From Pseudorasbora parva (taxonomy: Eukaryota; Chordata; Actinopteri; Cypriniformes; Gobionidae): 64,000 nucleotides of DNA. The notes beneath the pieces were generated by a model. That model saw only the letters and a list, made by a program, of their open reading frames with translations. It was not told where the DNA came from and searched no databases. Shown here one piece after another: positions 48,901 to 57,189 of this stretch. A program made the translations under genes and the position numbers. Within the stretch, counting starts at the first letter, position 1. The number at the start of each line of letters is the position of its first letter. The stretch spans positions 11,524,874-11,588,873 of the forward strand of contig NC_090195.1 in the NCBI RefSeq assembly GCF_024679245.1. Direction: 5' to 3'.

Positions 48901-51900
48901 CCAATCAGGCATAACATTATGACAAGTGAAGTGAATAACACTGATTATCTCTTCATCACAGCACCTGTTAATGGGATATAGTAGGCAGCAAGTGAACATT
49001 TTGTCTTCAAAGTTGATGTGTTGGAAGCAGGAAAAATGGGCGAGTGAGTTTGACAAGGGCCAAATTTGAATGGCTAGACGACTGGATCAGAGCATCGCCG
49101 AAACTGCAGCTATTGTGGGGTGTTTCCAGTCTGCAGTGGTCAGTCTCTATCAAAACTGGTCCAAGGAAGGAACAGTTGTGAACTGGCTACAACGTCATGG
49201 GCGGCCAACACATGGTATCAGGATGCACTATGGGAAGAAGGCAAGCCGGCAGAGGCAGTGTGATGCTCTGGACAATGTTCTTCTGGGAAACCTTGGGTCC
49301 TATTTACAGTCTATGGTCCTAGAATCCATGTGGATGTTACTTTGACATGTACCACATACCTAAGCATTGTTGCAGACCATGTACACCCTTTCATGGAAAC
49401 AGTATTCCCTGGTGGCTGTGGCCTCTTTCAGCAGGATAATGCATCCTGCCACAAAGCAAAAATGGTTCAGGAATGGTTGAGGAGCACAACGATGAGCTTG
49501 AGGTGTTGACTTAGCCTCCAAATTCCAATCGAGCATCTGTGGGAGGTGCTAAACAAACAAGTCTGATCCATTGAGTCCCCACCTCTTACTGGACTTTAAG
49601 GATCTGCTGCTAACATCTTGGTGCCAGATACCACAGCACACCTTCAGGGTTCTAGTGGAGTCCATGCCTTGATGGCTCAGAGTTGTTTGAGGAACAAAAG
49701 GGGGGCCAACACAATATTAGGAAGGTGGTCATAATGTTATGCCAGATCGGAATTGTCCATCACGTTGTTCTGCATGTTCCACAGAAGTAAAAGTCATGGA
49801 CATGAAAGTGAGACAATTATGACAGATTTGTAATTTTTGGCTGCACTATTCCTTTAAACTGTGTAAATATCAAATGAAAACAGAACAATTTATGAAAAAA
49901 CAAAAATAGAAAAAAACATTTGCTGTGTCTCTGTCTTTGCAGTGGGGGATCAGTGGATGAATTACATCTCATTTGGGGGTCTGAGGACCCACGCTGAGCT
50001 GGAGGGAAGGCTGGTGACTGAACTGATATATGTGCACAGCAAGATGCTTATTGCAGACGACAACACCGTCATCATTGGTGAGTGAAAATAGAAAATTTTC
50101 AGATAGGAAAAACACATAATGACTGTATTATCTATGCACATGTGCTCATAGGAATGATGCAGCAATCATGAAACTTCTGCTGTTATATAATGTGAAGTAA
50201 AAATGTTAAAGGTGCCCTAGAATGATTTGAAACTGTTAAATTGTTCTCTGATATCTACATAGAGGGTATGTGGCTTATTTAAGGGCAAAAATTGTCCAGA
50301 TACAGTTTTACAGGTCCATTTACAACCCTATAAATAGTTGTTTGGATGTAATGCTCTGTTTTTGCCTTATTTGGAAGATTCATGAATATTAATGTTGAGC
50401 TCTGCTCTGATTGGCTTCTTTCAACAGCTCACAGCAGTTCAGTAAAGCGGCTTGTGAGTCCTTACCATCCTGACAGAACACAGACCGACTAAATGAAACT
50501 AAGCAAAACATCTCAAATGGAAATTAATAAAATGCAGCTTACTTGTTTATTGGTGTTTTCAGATCATCCGCACGTGAGAAAGAGCTCGCGTTCGTGCGGT
50601 TGCCAGATTTCAGTAATTTAAATCCCCCAAACAGCTTTTCTGTAAAAATAAACCCGTATACACTCCGGTTTTACATAAACATGTCATATCTGGCAAATAT
50701 GCACGCAAGCTCTCTCTCGCGCACGGACGATCTGAAAACACAAACAAGTAAGCTGCATTTTATCAATCTCCATTGACTATCGTTTTAACTTATATGGTGG
50801 AAAAGGTGACGTTTGCTAGAAGGATTGAGTGAACGATCTGTAACCAAAGTATCTCCTGTTGTATTTTGTAATACAAAATAATATTAACCTTTGTCTTTAG
50901 ACACATTATTTAGTTTTGTATGGTACTTGGTGTTTCCTATTGTTACTGTACTAGCTTCTTGCGTCATCTAGACAATGGGGTCTCTCTAAGAAACTATCAG
51001 TTTAATCAGAAATTGTTTAAACAGTCAATAAGTGGATAAATTACTACTTACTGCTTATAGTTAATATAGTTGCCCCTTTCTTCAGTTTAAGACGCTGAGT
51101 GAAGCTTGCTTGAAATGGGCCGAACAAATGAACGATTTTTTGTGGTATCCGATTATAATAAACCTCAACCATGTGTCATGAGAGCCGTTTTTGCTATCTT
51201 CGAGTGTCTTGTTTACCATCAGTAGATTCGGCTTGTTGGACAGATGCAAATGTTGGGGGCGTGCATATAAATGATCCACAACGCTTACGTCATGGTTGGG
51301 TTTATGTTGAGAAGCACTTTTTTTTCTGTTGAGTTTTTGATTTACGAGATTTACATAAGAAATAGGAGGCAATGGTGTTTGAGACTCACAGTATGTGATG
51401 TCCATGTACTGAACTCTTATTATTTTTCACTATGGCAAGGTTAATTCAATTTTTCATTCTAGGGCACCTTTAAAATAAATAGAGAGTAAAGGGCTCCTCT
51501 TTCAGTCAAGAAGAAGTATTGCATTCTAAATGTCAATTATTTAATTTCTAAAAGCAGTTTCTCTAATTTTATCTTAATCCGAAATGTATACTGCATCCAT
51601 CAGGTTCTGCCAATATCAATGACCGGAGCATGCTGGGTAAGAGAGACAGTGAGGTGGCCGTCATTTACGAGGATATCCAGACTGTGAAATCTGTCATGGA
51701 CGGTGAGGAGTATCAGGCTGGACGCTTTGGATTGAGTCTGCGGCTAGAGTGTTTCAGGTTCAGGATTCGTTCAAATCCGTTTGCTGCATTTGGCATTTTA
51801 GACACATGCAAATAGGGTTTAAACATGTCTTTTACTTCCTTTGAAATCAATAGGACGATTCTAGGTGCCAACACTGACCCAAGCATTGATGTGACGGACC

Positions 51901-52029
51901 CTATTAGTGACCAGTTTTATAAAGAGGTGTGGATGACCACAGCATCCAGGAATGCAACTATCTACCAGAAGGTCAGCTTAACCTTTTTACACACAATTTC
52001 TTCTTCTGCATCGTCTTTTTGCATAACCA

Positions 52030-52066
<37 letters not shown>

Positions 52067-52359
52067 ATCCATATATATAGAAAATAAATAAGTTGCTTTT
52101 CATGTCCTGACTGAAACTTCTCCATCTCCTCCAGGTTTTCCGCTGCTTGCCGTCCAGCGATGTTCGAGCAATTATGGAGTTGGATGGCTACCTTTCAAAG
52201 CCTGGTTTAGAGAAGGAGGACCCTGCCCGTGCTCAAGAGGAGCTGAAGAAGATCCGGGGCTTCCTGGTCCAGTTCCCTCTCCAGTTCCTCAGCGAGCAGA
52301 ACCTTCTCCCACCCATCGGTTCAAAAGAAGCCATGGTGCCCATGGAAGTATGGACATGA
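28450..52359 (+). CDS. pld1: Phospholipase D1, complete coding region in 25 exons plus one candidate cassette exon
   Basis: PLD1 hydrolyses phosphatidylcholine to phosphatidic acid and choline on Golgi, endosomal and plasma membranes, is activated by PIP2, ARF, Rho and PKC, and acts in vesicle traffic. All exons have GT-AG borders and join in frame to about 1039 residues, against 1036 for human PLD1b. Order: N-terminus, PX (about 55-190), PH (about 200-315), HKD1 (H473, K475, D480), the PLD1-specific loop, HKD2 (H861, K863, D868) and the invariant C-terminus MEVWT. The start is the ATG at 28450 in a good context (GCCATGC), followed by MENLDTREL, which matches human IENLDTREL. The loop identifies PLD1 rather than PLD2. 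Exon coordinates are given in the five following block entries. Paralogue a or b is not resolved. Neighbours ghsr (divergent) and tnik (same strand) match human 3q26 content. Confidence 0.97.
29215..29520. mobile_element. MITE abutting the acceptor of pld1 exon 3
   Basis: The left end AAGGAATAGTTAAT and the right end TTTTGGCTGAACGATCCCT match the termini of the TTAA-type MITEs elsewhere in the window, and the interior has GTAAATGATGACAGAAATTTC. The TTAA itself is not preserved at either side. Only 22 bp (29521-29542) separate it from the exon. Confidence 0.6.
30173..31157. mobile_element. Foldback element with 396-bp arms in pld1 intron 3
   Basis: TTAA flanks both ends (30169-30172 and 31158-31161). 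The arms 30173-30568 and 30762-31157 are near-perfect reverse complements, both 396 bp, with only scattered mismatches visible. The 193-bp loop contains a short ORF. Terminal AGGAATAGTTCAC/GTGAACTATCCCT matches the smaller MITEs of the window. The transcript of the intron would form a very long hairpin. Confidence 0.9.
30671..30796 (+). other. Short ORF in the loop of the foldback element
   Basis: Forty-one codons from ATG to TAA, beginning [16 protein letters not shown] and continuing into an acidic [11 protein letters not shown] segment; the last 12 codons are in the right arm. It may be the remnant of the first coding exon of the autonomous parent. The acidic FEPEYTD style is reminiscent of N-termini of cysteine-rich transposon-associated proteins of fish, but that similarity is recalled loosely. 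Confidence 0.35.
31525..33487 (+). CDS. pld1: pld1 coding exons 6-10: PH domain
   Basis: Exons: 31525-31583, 31704-31796, 31921-32073, 32185-32334 and 33404-33487. Landmarks are [29 protein letters not shown] with the adjacent palmitoylation-type cysteine pair of PLD1, the PH strands ([18 protein letters not shown]) and [15 protein letters not shown]. The PH domain and its cysteine pair attach PLD1 to membranes. The 1.07-kb intron after exon 9 contains AT-rich sequence but no transposon I can bound. Confidence 0.95.
33882..33911. repeat. Poly(T) tract in pld1 intron
   Basis: About 30 T residues in the intron after exon 10. Read on the minus strand it could be a retrotransposon A-tail, but no element body is evident beside it. 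Confidence 0.8.
34535..36989 (+). CDS. pld1: pld1 coding exons 11-14: HKD1 and loop
   Basis: Exons: 34535-34616, 34818-34928, 36165-36353 and 36779-36989. Exon 13 carries the first catalytic motif, HEKIIVID (HxKxxxxD), inside [16 protein letters not shown], then [13 protein letters not shown]. Its donor (GAG|GTTGGA) is weak but gives the correct frame. Exon 14 encodes the PLD1-specific loop, aligning [15 protein letters not shown] with human KLKGIGKPRKFSKFS and then a serine-rich stretch. The 38-residue segment that separates human PLD1a from PLD1b is not present in these exons. Confidence 0.94.
35555..35760. repeat. Partial MITE copy in pld1 intron
   Basis: CTTCGTTCATCTTCAGAACA through GTGGTTCAACCTTAA matches 63428-63588 closely. 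No termini are present at this copy. Confidence 0.65.
37284..38384. repeat. Composite dispersed-repeat block in pld1 intron 14
   Basis: The left edge, AGGGTTACTTCAGCGATT after TTAA (37280-37283), looks like the start of a TTAA-type element, but no matching right end is seen. The right edge (38331-38384) shares a 50-bp segment with 54268-54318, GTACAAATGAAATGTAC followed by AGAGTCTGGT. Internal boundaries are not resolved. Confidence 0.45.
39535..40628. mobile_element. hAT-like nonautonomous element with 8-bp target duplication
   Basis: The ends are CAGGGCCGGC and GCCGGCCCTG, a perfect 10-bp terminal inverted repeat, with subterminal TTGCCTAGGGCGA and its counterpart. The flanking 8-mer TTTGTGCT is identical on both sides (39527-39534 and 40629-40636), as hAT transposases generate. 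It is 1094 bp with no transposase; a tRNA-like Pol III cassette lies within. Confidence 0.88.
40309..40383 (+). ncRNA. tRNA-like Pol III promoter cassette inside the hAT-like element
   Basis: An A box (TAGTGTAGTGG, 40316-40326) and a B box (GGTTCGATCC, 40367-40376) stand 51 bp apart and are followed by TTTT at 40381-40384. A five-base anticodon-type stem (GCATC/GATGC) encloses AAGATTT. Acceptor and T stems pair poorly, so a working tRNA is unlikely; it resembles a tRNA-derived SINE head or tRNA pseudogene captured by the transposon. Confidence 0.55.
40998..42700. mobile_element. hAT-like element with 8-bp target duplication, carrying a nested repeat
   Basis: The left end TAGGCCGTTCACGATAA pairs with the right end TATCGCGACAGGCCTA, an imperfect inverted repeat. 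The 8-mer CTTGTGTT flanks it exactly (40990-40997 and 42701-42708). Inside, about 41693-42583 is bounded by GCCTCGTTTATACTC and GAGTATAAAC...CGAGGC, a second inverted pair indicating a nested repeat. The 95-residue frame at 42087-42374 lies in that nested part and looks non-genic. Confidence 0.82.
42719..42782. repeat. 32-bp direct tandem duplication
   Basis: Two identical 32-bp units (42719-42750 and 42751-42782) beginning TCTGAGTAGAATC lie just right of the hAT-like element. Their identity suggests a recent replication or repair duplication. Confidence 0.9.
43430..45284 (+). CDS. pld1: pld1 coding exons 15-20: post-loop catalytic core
   Basis: Exons: 43430-43558, 43774-43892, 44311-44421, 44513-44623, 44790-44878 and 45171-45284. 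Residues include [60 protein letters not shown] (a region implicated in PIP2 binding), [14 protein letters not shown] and [13 protein letters not shown]. These form the core between the HKD motifs. The preceding 6.4-kb intron is filled mainly by DNA transposons. Confidence 0.95.
46061..47220. mobile_element. hAT-like element with 8-bp target duplication in pld1 intron 20
   Basis: The left end TAGGCATGTGCCGATAT and right end ATTATCGAAAATGTCTA form an imperfect inverted repeat. GTGGCTAT flanks both sides (46053-46060 and 47221-47228). At 1160 bp without an ORF it is nonautonomous. Confidence 0.85.
47481..52359 (+). CDS. pld1: pld1 coding exons 21-25: HKD2 and C-terminus
   Basis: Constitutive exons: 47481-47530, 49943-50077, 51604-51757, 51854-51971 and 52135-52359 (stop TGA). 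The 135-bp exon has the second catalytic motif, HSKMLIAD, preceded by [18 protein letters not shown] and followed by [17 protein letters not shown] in the next exon. The last exon ends [11 protein letters not shown], the C-terminal sequence essential for PLD activity. A 51-bp candidate exon (47764-47814) between the first two is listed separately. Confidence 0.96.
47764..47814 (+). CDS. pld1: Candidate 51-bp in-frame cassette exon of pld1
   Basis: Bounded by a pyrimidine-containing acceptor (GGGTTTCAG|) and a moderate donor (ACAA|GTATTT). It has the same phase at both ends (1) and no stop, so it can be included or skipped without changing frame. Inclusion would place [17 protein letters not shown] between LKKE and MGDQW, about 30 residues before HKD2. 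The canonical human protein reads LKAELGNQW here, without such an insert. Lysine, serine and threonine richness suggests an exposed loop. It could instead be a chance open segment of intron. Confidence 0.5.
48899..49752 (+). mobile_element. Tc1-like deletion derivative in pld1 intron
   Basis: The left end CACCAATCAGGCATAACATT after TA (48897-48898) is mirrored by the right end GGTCATAATGTTATGCCAGAT. Coding remnants run from [13 protein letters not shown] (HTH) straight to [20 protein letters not shown], then [11 protein letters not shown] and IEHLWEVL. Much of the DNA-binding and first catalytic part is missing, with a junction near 49207. The frame at 49070-49345 is therefore a fused remnant. 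Confidence 0.8.
50210..51469. mobile_element. TTAA-flanked DNA element in pld1 intron before exon 24
   Basis: A perfect 16-bp terminal inverted repeat, AGGTGCCCTAGAATGA and TCATTCTAGGGCACCT, lies between TTAA at 50206-50209 and 51470-51473. No transposase. Open frames at 50543-50776 and 51082-51405 show no known domain. It makes up most of a 1.5-kb intron. Confidence 0.88.
52032..52064. repeat. (TCTG)n tract in the last pld1 intron
   Basis: About eight tetranucleotide units 70 bp upstream of the final exon; it adds pyrimidines but is not the immediate acceptor tract. Confidence 0.85.
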
Positions 52360-53460
52360 GAGAACCTCTCAACATTACCAGACTTCAAATAAACTGCAAA
52401 TCTAGCAGACGTACCAGGAATGACTTCATCTCTCTGATTATAAAACGGACACTTCTGAGACCGAAAAGGAGATCTGGAGGAGAGTCAGCCATCGGTTGTT
52501 TACCCATCTGGAATTAAGGACATCAGACTGGTTTGTTTCATCCCTGTTCGAAACTTGATTGTTTGTATATTCTAACACTATGCAATTAACTTTTTATGAA
52601 CTATCCTCACAAGTCCAATACAAGATGATGAAATGGATGTTTTTGTGAAGTTTTTGGTGTCCTTGCTGCAGGAGAAGGATGCTAATATATTGATTCTTGT
52701 CCATCATCATTAGTGAATGGTTTTGTGCCGTGTAACACGCACTGAATATTATTCTCTGCATTTAAGTGCCAACTTATGTCTGTGTAACTTTTCTCATTTC
52801 TGAAGTGCAAACATTCCTTGTGTACTATAACTCAAGATGTATGGGTCTGTGATAGTGGACATGGTCCATTAATTGTTATTTTTCCTATGCTACGAATTGC
52901 CATGTTTTGGTGGCCTTATTAGTTTACTGTGTACTTGATGCTAGGTATGAACTGAAATTCACCAAAGCATTTGTCTATTATGACCAAACTAATTGAGTTG
53001 GTTTCATGAGAGTACAGACTAGTATTCAGTTTTATTCCAATTATTTGTCTACATAGTACAGTATACTGTAAAAACATGCTATGCCTGAAGCTCTAAAGAA
53101 CTTCTTATCGAAACTGTTGATCATTATACATTCCAAGTACTTTAGAGTCAACTACAAACATTTTACGTCACTGTAAAGATTGCAGCATGGGTGTTTGCAT
53201 TATAAATTTGCAGCATGTAACCTCTAACAGTTGTTAGCCAAGCACTTAATGTTAGCACTGTTGACTGTGTGTCTCCACTTTTATAGTAGTTCAGGAACTG
53301 ATTTCTATTCTCTTTATATCTTTTCCTCATTGTCTTTTTACCATTTTCCCCATTAATTGCATTTTTTGCACAAAATATTTATCAAAAACACAAATGATAT
53401 GTGTTGGAATGTATATGAAATATGTGAATTGATGTTATATAGATTAAACAATGATTTTCA
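52360..53460 (+). other. Probable pld1 3' UTR
   Basis: Non-repetitive DNA follows the stop codon for about 1.1 kb. AATAAA occurs at 52388-52393, very close to the stop, and ATTAAA near 53443, just before a long GT microsatellite. Which one serves cannot be told from sequence. Confidence 0.5.
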
Positions 53461-53535
53461 CACTACTGAAGTGGATCTGTCTAGCTATTGTTCGTCAGAG
53501 TTTTGGGATTTACTACATGAATAGTTGATTGGAAT

Positions 53536-53538
<3 letters not shown>

Positions 53539-53630
<92 letters not shown>
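53539..53630. repeat. (GT)n microsatellite
   Basis: Uninterrupted GT run of about 92 bp downstream of pld1. Confidence 0.95.
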
Positions 53631-53632
<2 letters not shown>

Positions 53633-53689
53633 GTCTGTCCATTCGTCCAGGTAAACCGCCAAAATGTCCCCATAAAAATGGTAATATTC

Positions 53690-54320
53690 AAAATTAGGGC
53701 TGGGTATCGATTCAGATGATTCAATTCGATTTCGATTCACAAGTCCTCAAATCGATTCAATTTCTATTCTCGATTCGATTTTGGATTCTCGATTCAACTC
53801 AAATGAATATAGATTTAATACAAATACTAAATTTATTTATGAAAAAGAACAGTGAACATAAATGGGTAACTAAAAAGAAATGAAGAGCCACAATCATGTA
53901 TGTTAAACTTTTTATTTTAGGTACACCTGAGTACATTAAAACAGAACGCATCTCTACATTTCAAATCCATACAATTGTTAAATACAATTTTGATGCAACT
54001 TTATTTAAAAAAAAATTCATCTGAGAAGTATTTTATGGATGTTTTGATAAATTTATTCTAAAACATAAAAAGCTAGGATATTGGATAACTTTTTTTTATA
54101 GCAATTTTCAGTACACGACAAGCTTTTCTTGCGAATTTGCCGCTCATGTGTGCATTTACTTTTCATACATGAGAAATGCGTTCATTATTTTTTTTCAGTC
54201 TATTTTTAAACTTTGTCTGGGTTTGCTGTATATTCTCTGGTTTTGTTAACACTTCTCAAAACAGAGTGGCAGACTCTCTGTACAAATGAAATGTACAAGA
54301 GTCTGGTAGGACCAGGCAAG
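53690..54320. repeat. Dispersed repeat fragments between pld1 and tnik
   Basis: GGGCTGGGTATCGATTC at 53698 followed by repeated TCGATTC phrases is a typical left end of a fish hAT-like repeat; its right end is not found. At 54268-54318 lies the 50-bp segment shared with 38331-38384. Confidence 0.5.
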
Positions 54321-56220
54321 AAAACTGCTTATAAATCAGACTAGATTATGTTTTTTTGAAAATGTAAAAATACAAAAAGGTTAGGGGATAGAATATACAG
54401 TTTGTACAGTATAAAAAACATTGTCTATAGAAAGTCACCATAAAACATGAAAACACAACTGTGGGTGTGTGTCTGAATGTGTGAACACTGTCTTACTGTC
54501 TCTGTGGTATGTGTGGGTGTGTGTGGTGTGTGCATTTGTTTCTTTGGGATATGTACAGCTGTCATCTTTCCTGCAGACTGTGGTCTATGAGCTACAGCTG
54601 AGCAACAGTCCCTGATGCAATCTCCTGACCTTTGACCTACCTCTCACACAGTGCAAATATCACTTTGTGAGTTGTCATGGGGAGAAACTGCAATTATAAA
54701 GCTATAAAACTTGATGAGTGAGTTTAGATACCTCTTGATCCTACATACAAATATTCGATTTCACTGTCAAATTGATATCAAGTTAGCTGCCATTTCAGCA
54801 TGTAAATGTTATATTTTTGAAACAATGGTAACTGGCCTAAAGTTTGCCTTAAGCAGGTCTCTGTTATTGTAGAGAACAAGCCCAAACACAAAGTGTAATT
54901 TCTATCTGAGAAAGAAAGATAAAGGGCAGGATTACTACAAAGGCAGGTTGTCCTGTGCTCAAGCTCATGCATGTCTGAACATTTTGTTTCTAAAATCCTG
55001 ATATGTGTGCCTGTAAGTAAGCTTTCTTGGTACAGTTTAAAAAAGACCTCTATTTATCATGTTAAATGTGACCATGTGTTTATGTGCGTCCTTAAACTCA
55101 GGAAGACGGTGTGGTACAATGATTCAAACAAGCATGGGGTCATTTAAAGTTTCCTAAGATAGGGTGTGGAAGAAAGATGTAAACATTAATGAGAAAAAAT
55201 GTTGTAATTATTTAAATCTTTAATTATATCCTTGAAACATAACTTCCTTTTCCTTAATGTATTTTCACTCTATTTTTAATGTAGTTTATTACATTCAACA
55301 CAAGGCTTTCAAAAATCTATTTAGGTCTGATTAACCTACTTCATTCTTCACAGGAATCCACAGGGGATATGTTGCATAACCACGGGTTTCAATCCTAATA
55401 AATATCCCAGAACATACGCGTGTCTAGCGAAGTCTTTAATGATATGTGTACTAGACTGTGACCGATTGTGTTCTGCTAACACTATTAGTTAATTCGTTGT
55501 TCATTAGACAGGGGAAGAAAGATGCACCACCCTTTTCCTCAACTCTTCAGACAAATTCTAAACAATAATGACAATGATGAATGGGAGCAAATCTGGTTTG
55601 AAGGCATGAAATGTGATCAGGCTAAGCCACAGAAATACAAAGGATCTTATCATAAAGACAGGCTATTGGACGAACCACTGCAATGGGGCTGACTGCATTG
55701 TCAGCACAAAACATTTTCTCACAGGCAATGCTAATGCTAATAGTGCTGTTGCAACAGATAGCACTTGGATGCGCAAGAACCCAATCAGGTTTTCAAATAC
55801 ACACACACACACACAAAATGGCCTGTTTTTACAAGCAGAAGTCACTGGGGAACAAAAGCTGTTCTGTAGCAAAAGGCAAAAGGCAAAAAGGAATGAGAGA
55901 AATGTAGCACTGCAGAGTCTGTGCTGATAAGATGAAAGCTATTACGCAAGGGAGGCTTCACACTGGCTGAATGCTAGGGATTCACTGGGGAAACATGGAC
56001 TTTTACAAACGGTTTTAAGACTACATATGCCTGTATTTTTTCCATTATCTGCATGAAGTAGTATAATTTAGTTTATAATTTATGTTTCCCCCATCCAACA
56101 CACAAAAAAATGCCTTTAGAATAATTTAAATTCCCATTCATTTGCATATATTCCCAAATAATTTCAGACTTCGACCGCTAGATGGCAGACTATTCACTGT
56201 AGTACTGTCATTGATTTGTG
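54321..56220. other. Unassigned intergenic DNA
   Basis: Nothing recognisable apart from short CA runs (55798-55815). No exon is supported. Confidence 0.4.
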
Positions 56221-56231
56221 AGATAGATAGC

Positions 56232-56355
<124 letters not shown>

Positions 56356-56739
56356 GCTCATAACATTCAATGGGACTGCCATCATGACAGACTGAGTGTG
56401 TCATAGAGGATGTTTTCTGCCAAGACAAATGCGAGAGGAAGGTGGTGTGGGGGGAGGAGGTGCTTTATAAATCGCGCTGCTTACATAAACGGAAGGTGAG
56501 AGGAAGTGTGCTGTTTGTGGCTCACTGTCTGTCTGTCTGAAATATGGCTTCCTGTTTATGACTGGTCTTACACATCATGAGCTGCTCAACACATGCATAC
56601 AATCACAACAACAACAATAATGCATTTTCTGAGGAGAAGTGTGCTATGGTTACAATTACATGACATTTTAACGTTTTGTTCAACGTCGAGTCAGCGTTAT
56701 TTTGCTTGTTTAAAATATCCAATTTGTCAAGTATGTTAA

Positions 56740-57132
56740 CTCACCTTGTAGCTGTAGCCCTTATTTTCTAAACTACTGTGAGTTTGGCTCCGCCTCTCGC
56801 CCTGACCACGCCCTAGAAACCCCAGTGATTGACACGCCTTCACCGCCTTGCCGAGCCCTGATTCACGTTCACTCGTGCGCGCTGGTGCTTTGGACTCGTG
56901 CAGCAGTAGATCATCGGTACCAGCGCGAGATGTCTCCTTCATATGCGTTCATATAGCAGCTAATTCGGTTTTATACACCCGGAATCGCGAAGAACGGCGA
57001 CTTCGCACCATCCGGGGGCTTCATCTGGTCCGATTGAAGTCAATCCAGCCCGTTTGGTGTATTACACGGATCAGTTCGGCGTCTGTATTCATGATATTTC
57101 GGGCATTATATTGTTGAATATAACACATAATC
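56740..57132 (+). promoter_or_regulatory. tnik promoter and 5' UTR region
   Basis: CpG content rises sharply compared with the surroundings (GCTCCGCCTC, GACCACGCCC, GCGCGCTGG and CGAAGAACGGCGAC). It lies immediately upstream of the tnik start codon and has no TATA box in an obvious position, as expected of a CpG-type promoter. The transcription start is unknown. Confidence 0.6.
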
Positions 57133-57189
57133 ATGGCGAGTGACTCTCCTGCGAGGAGTCTGGATGAGATCGACCTGTCTGCTCTGCGG
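57133..57189 (+). CDS. tnik: TRAF2- and NCK-interacting kinase, coding exon 1 (partial gene)
   Basis: The exon encodes MASDSPARSLDEIDLSALR and ends at CGG|GTGAGT in phase 0. This matches the TNIK N-terminus and differs from its paralogues MINK1 and MAP4K4 as I remember them. TNIK is a germinal-centre Ste20-type serine/threonine kinase that activates JNK, regulates actin and supports TCF/beta-catenin transcription. The kinase domain begins in exon 2 (DPAGIFELV...), which I do not find before 64000, so intron 1 exceeds 6.8 kb. Same orientation as pld1, consistent with synteny. Paralogue a or b unresolved. Confidence 0.9.

Noticed and set aside
53485..53740. His-Thr or Cys-Val repeat proteins
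   Set aside because: They are translations of a (GT)n microsatellite.
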